52,331 nucleotides of DNA from JALYUA01 sp038203955 (GTDB taxonomy: Bacteria > Acidobacteriota > Thermoanaerobaculia > UBA5066 > Gp7-AA6): NCBI GenBank assembly GCA_038203955.1, contig JBBRDK010000016.1, positions 1 through 52,331 on the forward strand, written 5' to 3'. Below the pieces are notes generated by a model, which saw only the letters and a program-made list of their open reading frames with translations, was not told the origin of the DNA and made no database searches. How positions within the stretch are numbered: position 1 is the first letter of the stretch; every line of letters starts with the position of its first letter. Below are positions 40,897 to 47,839 of this stretch, one piece after another. Made by a program: the position numbers and the translations under genes.

Positions 40897-41556
40897 TCAG
40901 TCCGCCTGGTTTTCCGGGAGGATTCCGGTCCCTCGCCTGGCCGGAAGCCGTTCCAGCTTCGGAGGCCGCTTCCCGTGTCTGGCGCCCTCCCCGATCGGAC
41001 GATAGCCGAGCTGCCGCCCCTCCCGGACGCACCGCAGGAGAAGGCCCCCCCGGCTCATGTCCCCGCGGCCGACGAACTCGCCCGGGAACCGCAGCCGGTC
41101 GCCGAACGCCTTCTGGAGGATGTCCACGTACTTGCCGGTCGCGATGCTTCCGAGAAGGACGACTTCGCAGTCGGGCCCCACCGCCGCCGCCAGCGCGCGG
41201 GCGTGGCGGGCGAGCGGCCGGCGATATCGCGTTTCCGAGGCGTCGATGGGAACGCGCGCGAAGCGCCTCAACCTCGCGAGCGTCACAGGCTCCTGAGCGG
41301 GCAGCAGCCCCTCGCTGGGCGTGATAACGAGCACCCCGGGCGCGCCCGCGGGAGGAGCGGCGAACGCGCGCGCGTACTCGAGCTTGCCGCGAAAGTAGAG
41401 ACCCGACAGGAAGCTGAAGACGTCTCCGAGGGCGACGCCTTCGGGAGACCGGAGGCGGACCGCCACGTCAAACTGAGCCCGTTCGTTGAACACGAGACGC
41501 GCGCGCTCCCCCCCGCAGCTGGCGGGCGAGAGCAGGAAGATGCGTGAGGTCGCCAT
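40897..41556 (-). CDS. Uncharacterised protein next to NHEJ genes
   Basis: A 219-residue protein that I do not recognise with confidence. It starts FLLSPASCGGERARLVFNE, then has LYFRGKLEYARAF, VLVITPSEGLLPAQEPV, VVLLGSIATGKYVDIL and FVGRGDMSRGGLLLRC. The layout (LLSPASC start, a LYFRGKLEYA segment, a SEGLLP strand end) recalls DUF6884-like proteins, but this is weak. No signal peptide or membrane segment. It is the first gene of a probable three-gene unit with the LigD-type polymerase and ligase, suggesting a DNA-repair link. The ATG at 41556 is preferred over an upstream one because the upstream part is shadow sequence of the divergent gene. Confidence 0.6.
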   Translation of the reverse strand: MATSRIFLLSPASCGGERARLVFNERAQFDVAVRLRSPEGVALGDVFSFLSGLYFRGKLEYARAFAAPPAGAPGVLVITPSEGLLPAQEPVTLARLRRFARVPIDASETRYRRPLARHARALAAAVGPDCEVVLLGSIATGKYVDILQKAFGDRLRFPGEFVGRGDMSRGGLLLRCVREGRQLGYRPIGEGARHGKRPPKLERLPARRGTGILPENQAD

Positions 41557-41663
41557 GGGGAGAGTCTGCAACAGATCGGGTCCGGCAAGACTTCCAGGCC
41601 GGGCCGCCGGGGCGGACCCGGCGCCATTCCGCGCTCGCCCCCGGATGAGGAGAAAATGCGCCG

Positions 41664-42884
41664 ATGACGCCGCCCGCAACGACCGAAGGATTCCCCGATC
41701 TCGAGCGCTGGCGCCTGGACACCCCGGGCTGCCGAAACCGGATTCACCTCAACAACGCGGGAGCGGGGCTCATGCCATCGCCGGTGGTCGACGCCATCAA
41801 AGAGCACCTCGACCTGGAGGCTCAGATCGGCGGTTACGAGGCGGCGGCGGAGAAGAAGGATGAGATCGGCGAGTTCTACGTGGAGATCGCGAAGTTGATC
41901 GGCGCGAAATCCCGGAACATCGCCTTCGCCGGGAGCGCGACTGCGGCCTACGCGCAGGCCCTCTCGTCCATTCCATTCGCGCCCGGAGATCAGATCCTGA
42001 CGACCCGGGAAGACTACATCTCCAACCAGATCGCCTTTCTTTCACTGCAGAAACGCTTCGGGATCGAGGTCGTCCGCGCGCCGTCGCTCGCGGCTGGGGG
42101 CGTCGACGTCGAAGGCCTGATCCGGAGTCTCGATCGCCGGCGCCCGCGGCTCGTCGCCGTCACGCACGTTCCCACCAACTCGGGCCTCGTTCAGCCCGTC
42201 GAGGAAATCGGCCGCGCATGCCGGGAGCGGGAGCTCCTTTACCTGGTCGACGCGTGCCAGTCCGTCGGACAGCGCGCGATCGACGTGGAGGCGATCGGCT
42301 GCGATTTCCTGAGCGCCACCGGACGCAAGTTTCTTCGCGGTCCCCGCGGGACCGGTTTCCTCTACGTTTCGGATCGGGTCCTCACGGGAAGACTCGAGCC
42401 GCTCTTCATCGACATGCGCGGCGCGGAATGGATATCCGCAGACACGTACGCTCCGAGTCCGACGGCGGCCCGGTTCGAAGACTGGGAGTTCCCCTACGCG
42501 CTCGTCCTCGGGTTCGCCGAGGCGACGCGTTACGTGATGAGAGTGGGAATCGACCGGATCGCGTCGCGCTCCCCCGACCTGGCCCGGCGTCTGCGCGAGC
42601 GCCTCGCGGGAATTCCCGGCGTCCGGGTGCTTGACCGCGGCCCGGAGCTCTGCGCGATCGTCACGGCGGCGATCCCGTGGTGGGAGGCGGCGCCGTTCCA
42701 GGCGGAGCTCAACCGGCGAAGGATCAACGCGGCGCTGAGCTTACGGAATTACGCCGTTCTGGATTTCGACGAGAAGAACGTCGACTGGGCCATTCGATTT
42801 TCGCCGCACTACTACAACACCGAAGAAGAGATCGAAGCGGCGGGCGTGGCGGTCGAGGAGATCCTCGCGACACGCACGCGATAG
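41664..42884 (+). CDS. Class V aminotransferase (PLP enzyme)
   Basis: A 406-residue fold-type I PLP enzyme. HLNNAGAGLMPSPVV is the N-terminal motif, GSATAAYAQALSSIP the phosphate-binding loop, VTHVPTNSGLVQPVEEIG and LVDACQSVGQRAIDV the central motifs. The PLP lysine is in LSATGRKFLRGPRGTGFLYV. It resembles isopenicillin-N epimerase and cysteine-desulfurase-like class V proteins; a desulfurase role is not supported because I see no mobile-loop cysteine. The substrate is unknown. ATG at 41664 follows GAGGAG. It is divergent from the uncharacterised 219-residue gene. Confidence 0.85.
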   Translation: MTPPATTEGFPDLERWRLDTPGCRNRIHLNNAGAGLMPSPVVDAIKEHLDLEAQIGGYEAAAEKKDEIGEFYVEIAKLIGAKSRNIAFAGSATAAYAQALSSIPFAPGDQILTTREDYISNQIAFLSLQKRFGIEVVRAPSLAAGGVDVEGLIRSLDRRRPRLVAVTHVPTNSGLVQPVEEIGRACRERELLYLVDACQSVGQRAIDVEAIGCDFLSATGRKFLRGPRGTGFLYVSDRVLTGRLEPLFIDMRGAEWISADTYAPSPTAARFEDWEFPYALVLGFAEATRYVMRVGIDRIASRSPDLARRLRERLAGIPGVRVLDRGPELCAIVTAAIPWWEAAPFQAELNRRRINAALSLRNYAVLDFDEKNVDWAIRFSPHYYNTEEEIEAAGVAVEEILATRTR

Positions 42885-42900
42885 CGACGCCTTCCGATCT

Positions 42901-43425
42901 TCAGTTCCGGAGCGGAGAAGGCGAGCGCGAAGGCGAAGGGGTGCCCGCTTGCGACCGGCGGAGAAATTCCTCGATCCTCGTCTTGAAGTCCGACGTCAGG
43001 TCGTTCGGGATCGGGATCGAGAGGTTGTACTGCGCGATCTTCCACTCCCCTCCCAGCCGCACGAGCACCCCGGAGCCGCGCGCCGGACCGAGATTCGGCG
43101 TATCGAGCGCCTCGTCGAACCACGCGACGTTTCCGTCTGGAGAAAACGCAACGTGGCGCGCGCGGGCGCGGAAGCTCCAAGCCTTCCCTTTCGCGAAGTA
43201 GGGGTGAGCGAAGCGCCGGAAATCCGAGGCGGTCCACCTCTCCGTGCCGTCGGTGCCGAGGAAAACGGCTTCGGGAGCGAAGTGCGAAAAGTATCGCGGC
43301 TCATCCGCGGCGGCGGCCGCCGCGTGCCAGTCGTCCAGGACCTTCGCGACAGAGGTCTCGGGCGGGGCCCCGGGGGCGGCGAACAGAAAAACCGAGAGAG
43401 CGAGCGTCGGGATAAAGGCCGTCAT
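42901..43425 (-). CDS. Exported SnoaL/NTF2-like protein
   Basis: A 174-residue protein with a signal peptide (about residues 1-18, ending AAPGA) and an NTF2-like fold: VLDDWHAAAAAADEPRYFSHF, FLGTDGTERW, AYF-type spacing at HPYFAKG, and GSGVLVRLGGEWKIAQYNLS. These exported NTF2 proteins lack a known common role. The C-terminus is Ser/Pro/Arg-rich (AGTPSPSRSPSPLRN). It starts 4 bp inside the SRPBCC gene (ATGA), so the two are co-translated, and it converges on the aminotransferase. Confidence 0.78.
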   Translation of the reverse strand: MTAFIPTLALSVFLFAAPGAPPETSVAKVLDDWHAAAAAADEPRYFSHFAPEAVFLGTDGTERWTASDFRRFAHPYFAKGKAWSFRARARHVAFSPDGNVAWFDEALDTPNLGPARGSGVLVRLGGEWKIAQYNLSIPIPNDLTSDFKTRIEEFLRRSQAGTPSPSRSPSPLRN

Positions 43426-43961
43426 GCCGCGTCCACCTTTTCCATGGCGCGCTTCCTGATTCCGCGCAGCATCGAGATCCGGATCGCGCCACTGAAGATC
43501 TCGATCGTGTGCCAGTACAGGCCGAAGAGCCGCCGGGCTCTCTTCCCGAAGCAGAGAATCCGCGTCTCGGTCGTGATGAGCGAACCGCCCTCGCCGGAGG
43601 GCTCGACCGCGAGGTTCCACGCCGCCTTCGCGTACCCCTCTTCCGCAAACCCTTCGAACTCTTCCGCGGTGAGGACCCGGAGACCGCCCCCGGGCCTCCA
43701 GAACCGTCCAGCGAGTCCGAACACGTGCTCGCAGCCGGGGCGTCCGCCGAGGCCGACGAACCGGGAATGCGTGAGCGACGCGACGAGGCCCTGAGACTCC
43801 GCCGGGCGCGCGACACGGCGTCCGTACCCCCGAAGGAACATCAGGACCCGCGCGGTGCGCGATTCCCGAATGTCGTAGCTCTCGAGCGCGGCGAAGGTAA
43901 CGGCCGGAGGGGACGCCACCGACAGCCGGTAGGCCTTCGAGAAGTCGAATCTCGGAAGCAC
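43422..43961 (-). CDS. SRPBCC-fold protein
   Basis: A 179-residue protein resembling SRPBCC/START-type lipid- or ligand-binding proteins: FDFSKAYRLSVASPPAVTFAALESYDI, GRFWRPGGGLRVLTAEEFEGF and TETRILCFGKRARRLFGLYW match the pattern of a small family often annotated as SRPBCC. It starts at GTG. There is no signal peptide. It sits 40 bp after the radical SAM gene and overlaps the NTF2-like gene by 4 bp, so the three probably form an operon. The ligand is unknown. Confidence 0.6.
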   Translation of the reverse strand: MLPRFDFSKAYRLSVASPPAVTFAALESYDIRESRTARVLMFLRGYGRRVARPAESQGLVASLTHSRFVGLGGRPGCEHVFGLAGRFWRPGGGLRVLTAEEFEGFAEEGYAKAAWNLAVEPSGEGGSLITTETRILCFGKRARRLFGLYWHTIEIFSGAIRISMLRGIRKRAMEKVDAA

Positions 43962-44001
43962 CTCGTCCAGCCGCGTCGGCCGGCCCGCGGCGGGCGACGC
44001 G

Positions 44002-45450
44002 CTACGACGCGGGTTCGGCGTCGTTCGGGATCTCCCGCGCGGGGACGAGGGACGCCTCGTGCTCGCGCAAATACGCCTGGGGCTTCATCATCCGCTGGGT
44101 GCGCAGCAGCACGCGGGTCAGGTAGGGAATCTGGGCCGGCCGCACCTGGCGTATCCACTCGATCCACGTCTTTTCTCCGCTGGTGTTTAAGATCGACCGC
44201 CGCCACGTCTCGGCGTAGAGCTCGAAGAAGCGCTTCGCCCCCAGGCGCGGCTCCCACAGGACGTGGTGCATGTCGTACTTGTACCAGGGTTGCCCGGCGA
44301 GAATGGGCGCGAGCTTCCGGAAGAGCTCGGTCCCGGGCAGCGGCGTCAGGATGGTGTAGCCCGCGCGCTGGAACCCGTGCTTCGCGACGAAGTCCCAGAG
44401 CTCGTGGAACTGCTCCTCGCGCCAGTCCGGGTCGACGAGGAAGTTTCCCGTGACGCCGAACCCCATCGAGCGCGAGATCTCCGCAGCCTGGACACTGGAG
44501 GAAACGCGGGCATCCTTGGCGACGTTCGCCAGGCCCTCGTCCGACGCGGACTCGAGCCCGAAGAAGATGTCGAAGTCCTTCGCGAGCGGCCGCCACGCCT
44601 CGAGCAGCTCGGGGTTTCGGCAGACCAGATCAGTCCGGGTCTGCACGAGCAGCCACCGCTTGAAGACGCCGCGCTTTCTGAGCGCCTTCGCGAGCTCGAG
44701 GCTCCGGGCCTGGTGGTTCCAGAAGAGGTCGTCCGCGATGAAGACCGCATCCCCCACCGAGGCCAGGTCGTCGACGACCGCTCCGATCGACCGTTCGCGG
44801 AAAGACCGGTCGTAGAGCTGCCACACCGAGCAGAAGTTGCAGCGGTAGGGGCACCCCCGGGCCGTCTCCACGAGCCACACGGGCTTGAAGAGAAGGCAGT
44901 GATATCCGTTGCGATGACGCTCGACTAAGTCGCGCGCCGGAACGGGAACGCGGTCGAGCGCGGTGCGGTCGGACAGCGGAGGCGTCGAGATCCAGCCGTC
45001 AGGAGTGGCGAGGCGGAGAGCCGGAACCGTGGCGGGCGAGCGTCCCTCCGCGAGGGCGTCGGCAAGAGCCGGCAGAACTTCCTCTCCGTCGTCGACGCAG
45101 ACGGCGTCGATGTCGCCGGTCTCGAGCGGCCCCGGGTACGCGGCCGCCGCGTGGCCGCCGACGACGATGAACGCTTCCGGAGACAGGCGTCTGACCTCTC
45201 GCGCGGTCGCGAGCACCCGATCGAACTCCAGCGCGTGCATCGCCGAGATCCCGACGATGCGCGGCCGCGTGCGGTGGATGCAGGAGGCGAGGCGGCCGCC
45301 GTAAAACCGCATGTCGACGATCGCGGGCTCGTGTCCCCGCGCGCGCAGGGCCGACGCGACGTACTCGAGCCCGAGCGGCTCGACGCGGAAGAACGGACCA
45401 AGGCCGAATCTCTCGTTGCCCGGATCCGGCCGGAGAAGCAGAACGTTCAT
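44002..45450 (-). CDS. B12-binding radical SAM protein, HpnR-like
   Basis: A 482-residue enzyme with an N-terminal cobalamin-binding domain (residues about 1-130: VEPLGLEYVASALRARGHEP, FIVVGGHAAAAYPG) and a radical SAM domain whose cluster motif is RGCPYRCNFCSVW near residue 200. IADDLFWNHQ, FFGLESASDEGL and NFLVDPDWREEQFHELWDFV with TPLPGTELF follow. The order and the C-terminal YKYDMHHVLWEP recall HpnR, the hopanoid C-3 methylase, but no hopanoid gene is in the window, so the substrate is open. It is divergent from the acyltransferase gene and heads a unit with the SRPBCC and NTF2-like genes. Confidence 0.82.
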   Translation of the reverse strand: MNVLLLRPDPGNERFGLGPFFRVEPLGLEYVASALRARGHEPAIVDMRFYGGRLASCIHRTRPRIVGISAMHALEFDRVLATAREVRRLSPEAFIVVGGHAAAAYPGPLETGDIDAVCVDDGEEVLPALADALAEGRSPATVPALRLATPDGWISTPPLSDRTALDRVPVPARDLVERHRNGYHCLLFKPVWLVETARGCPYRCNFCSVWQLYDRSFRERSIGAVVDDLASVGDAVFIADDLFWNHQARSLELAKALRKRGVFKRWLLVQTRTDLVCRNPELLEAWRPLAKDFDIFFGLESASDEGLANVAKDARVSSSVQAAEISRSMGFGVTGNFLVDPDWREEQFHELWDFVAKHGFQRAGYTILTPLPGTELFRKLAPILAGQPWYKYDMHHVLWEPRLGAKRFFELYAETWRRSILNTSGEKTWIEWIRQVRPAQIPYLTRVLLRTQRMMKPQAYLREHEASLVPAREIPNDAEPAS

Positions 45451-45482
45451 GAACTGACTTCGAATTGTATAGTCCTTGGACG
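45451..45482. promoter_or_regulatory. Divergent promoter region
   Basis: Only 32 bp separate the two divergent start codons. ATTGTATAGT offers a -10-like TATAGT on the plus strand and TACAAT on the minus strand. Neither gene has room for a clear Shine-Dalgarno, so near-leaderless transcripts are possible. Weak evidence. Confidence 0.35.
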
Positions 45483-46433
45483 ATGCGAAACAGGGGGGCG
45501 GACGCTCCCGGCCCGGCGAACGGCCCCCGCGCTCGGAAAAAATGGGTCAGCCACGGACTCTCGAACGCGATCGTGTACGGGGGCCTGCACTACGGCGCGC
45601 GATGGCTCCCCATGGCAGTCTTGAACGCGATCAACCTGGTCGGAAACTCGCTCGCGATCGCGCTTCTGCGGGAAACCCAGCGGGGGATCCGCGATAACTT
45701 CGAGCGAGCGCTCGGCGTCTCCCATCGGGAGGCCGCCCGCCTCGCCCGAAAGCTCTTCTTCGAATACGGCCGGGCCACGATCGACGTCTGGAGGATGCGC
45801 AGCGAGGCGTTCGTGCCGCGGATCACGACCCTGCAGACCGACGGGGAGGTGCTGGCGCGGAGCCGCCGGAATGGGCGCGGATTTCTGCTCGTCACCGGCC
45901 ACGTCGGAAACTGGGAAATGGGGGCCGTCACCCTCCGGGCGCATCGGCTGACTCCCGCGGTCGTCGGCCAGCCGGAACTCGATCCGAACGTCCAGGAGAT
46001 GCGCCTCCAGCTGCGCACGCGCCTCGGCGTCGAGTCGATCGACATCGGCTCCTCGATGGCCACGGCCTTCAAGGTGCGCGCCGCCGTCGACCGCGGACGC
46101 GCCGTGGCGCTCCTGGTCGACCGCGCCTACCCGGAAGACCAGGTGATCGTCCCGTTCTTCGGCCACCCGACGCCGTTCCTCCGCTCCCCGGCGTTGCTGG
46201 CGCGATTCTGCGGGTGCGATGTCCTGCCGGGCTTCTTCCTCCGCGCCCCCGACGGCTCCTACGCGAACGTCTGGGGCGAGCCGCTCGCCGCGGACCCCTC
46301 GCTCTCGCCGGAGGAGGATGCTGTGCGAATCATGACGCGCGTGGCCGCGGATCTGGAGGGCGTCATCCGCGCCCATCCGACGTCCTGGTTCAATTTCTAC
46401 CGGTTCTGGCCGGGTGGGGACGTTGAGCGTTGA
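45483..46433 (+). CDS. LpxL-like lysophospholipid/lipid A acyltransferase
   Basis: A 316-residue membrane-associated acyltransferase of the LpxL/HtrB family. After a basic start, a hydrophobic region (about 20-62, LPMAVLNAINLVGNSLAIALL) leads to the catalytic HX4E motif in VTGHVGNWEMGAV. LVDRAYPEDQVIVPFFGHPTPF then resembles the second conserved block. ATG at 45483 is preferred over a TTG at 45465. These enzymes add acyl chains to lipid A or to glycolipids such as PIM; which one applies is unknown. The last codons (VER and TGA) fall in a heptad array. The end overlaps the convergent SPASM gene tail by 37 bp. Confidence 0.85.
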   Translation: MRNRGADAPGPANGPRARKKWVSHGLSNAIVYGGLHYGARWLPMAVLNAINLVGNSLAIALLRETQRGIRDNFERALGVSHREAARLARKLFFEYGRATIDVWRMRSEAFVPRITTLQTDGEVLARSRRNGRGFLLVTGHVGNWEMGAVTLRAHRLTPAVVGQPELDPNVQEMRLQLRTRLGVESIDIGSSMATAFKVRAAVDRGRAVALLVDRAYPEDQVIVPFFGHPTPFLRSPALLARFCGCDVLPGFFLRAPDGSYANVWGEPLAADPSLSPEEDAVRIMTRVAADLEGVIRAHPTSWFNFYRFWPGGDVER

Positions 46434-47818
46434 GCGTTGTGCGTTAAGGGTTGGGATCGCGGATCCTCATTTGGATTCCCGACCCCCGATCGAGTTGACC
46501 GCGGAGTACCGCGGCCGTCTCGCTCCCGTTGGTCGCTCGGCTCCCGAATTCCGGCCCCGGTCCCTTCGGGCCTGTCCCACTTTCCGTACACGAAATTGCC
46601 GCAGCAGCGGTTGCAGATCGGAAGGGGCTCCTTCGCGAGCTTGTCGCGGAACCGCGTCGCCTTCTCGCCCGTCCAGACCTCGCGGAAGGACTCCCGGCGG
46701 ACGTTGCCGATCACGTAGTCGGGGAAGTCGCCGCAGAAGGTGACGTCGCCATCGGGCTCGACCTGCGCGAAGTACCAGGCCACCGGGCAGAGGTTGTGGC
46801 CGAAGGTCTGCTTGAAATCGGAAAAATACTCCGGAACCTTCGCCGGCGCGACGTCCGGAACGAACGACGTCCACGGCTTTCCCTGCGCGGAATCGATGAA
46901 ACGTCGGCGTTTCAGCCCCTTTAAGAGCTTGACGAGGTCCGTCATCTGGCGGGTCTTCGAGCCGCTCATCGCGGCCTTCGCGTCGAACTCGAAACCTTTC
47001 CAGGAGTTTCCGGCGACCCCGAACGTGTCGCGCATCACCGACTCGTACTCGCTGCCCGTCTCCTTCGGGACGAACCAGCGCAGGCCGACGTTGATCGTGT
47101 CAATGGGAAGCTCTCGGAGCGCGGCGACGGCCGCGGGGATGTCGCCGATGTTCAGCTCGGTCACAGGCAGGATCGCGATCTGCATGGGCATCGGGCGGCT
47201 GAGCTCCTTCCGCCAGCGGGCGATCGCGCGCACCCCGTCCACGGCCTTCTGATACGCGTCGGCCTTCCCGCGAATCCGGTTGTGAACCTCCTCGGGGCCG
47301 TCGATGGAGACCGCGATCGAATCGATTCCGGCCTCGACGAGCTCGCGCGCGTACTGCTCCAGCCGGCCGCCGTTGGTGATGATCGTGCAGGTCAGGCCGC
47401 GCTTCTTGATCTCGCGGACGAGCGGCAGGATGTCCGGATAGAGAAGCGGCTCGCCGCCGAAGAGGCTCACGATCGGCTGCCAGGGCGCGATCTCATCGAG
47501 AAGCCGGACGTAGTCGGGCAGGGCCATCTGCCGGTTCAGCCCGATGAGCTCGCGGATGCGAGCCCCCTCCGATTGCCCGTCCGTGGCGGAGGCCGGGAAA
47601 CCGTCGCTCCGGTAAATCCCCGTGTCGCCCCACTGGCCGCACATCTTGCAGCGGAGGTTGCAGAGGTTCGTCACGCGCAACTGCACGAACGTCGGCATCG
47701 GAAGGTTCGCCGGGGTCGGCGCAGTCAGGTGCCGCATGACCTCGCGGCGGCCCTGGCCCATCCGGCCGAGATGCCGCCGCGCGAACTTCGCGAGCTGGAG
47801 GCCGCGTTTATAGCTCAT
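46397..47818 (-). CDS. Radical SAM/SPASM protein with repeat-derived tail
   Basis: A 473-residue radical SAM enzyme. The cluster motif is RVTNLCNLRCKMCGQWGDTG (near residue 55), followed by SLFGGEPLLYPDIL and SIDGPEEVHNRIRG. A C-terminal SPASM-type cysteine set lies in LCPVAWYFAQVEPDGD, VTFCGDF and ICNRCCGNFVYGK, probably for auxiliary clusters. The natural protein appears to end near KWDRPEGTG. The remaining roughly 50 residues (starting REPSDQRERDGRGTPRSTRS) are translation of a 58-bp repeat and heptads, the original stop being lost. The substrate is unknown; the M64 peptidase gene upstream may be co-transcribed (22-bp gap). Confidence 0.85.
   Translation of the reverse strand: MSYKRGLQLAKFARRHLGRMGQGRREVMRHLTAPTPANLPMPTFVQLRVTNLCNLRCKMCGQWGDTGIYRSDGFPASATDGQSEGARIRELIGLNRQMALPDYVRLLDEIAPWQPIVSLFGGEPLLYPDILPLVREIKKRGLTCTIITNGGRLEQYARELVEAGIDSIAVSIDGPEEVHNRIRGKADAYQKAVDGVRAIARWRKELSRPMPMQIAILPVTELNIGDIPAAVAALRELPIDTINVGLRWFVPKETGSEYESVMRDTFGVAGNSWKGFEFDAKAAMSGSKTRQMTDLVKLLKGLKRRRFIDSAQGKPWTSFVPDVAPAKVPEYFSDFKQTFGHNLCPVAWYFAQVEPDGDVTFCGDFPDYVIGNVRRESFREVWTGEKATRFRDKLAKEPLPICNRCCGNFVYGKWDRPEGTGAGIREPSDQRERDGRGTPRSTRSGVGNPNEDPRSQPLTHNAQRSTSPPGQNR
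46422..46456. repeat. Heptad array between convergent genes
   Basis: Units GTTGAGC GTTGAGC GTTGTGC GTTAAGG GTTGGGA. The second unit supplies the TGA stop of the acyltransferase gene. Confidence 0.9.
46488..46545 (-). repeat. 58-bp interspersed repeat, copy 6 (inverted)
   Basis: Complete copy with the perfect hairpin, preceded in register by GATTCCC GACCCCC. It is translated as part of the SPASM protein tail. Confidence 0.87.
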
Positions 47819-47839
47819 TGTGCGTGGACCCGGCGAGGT

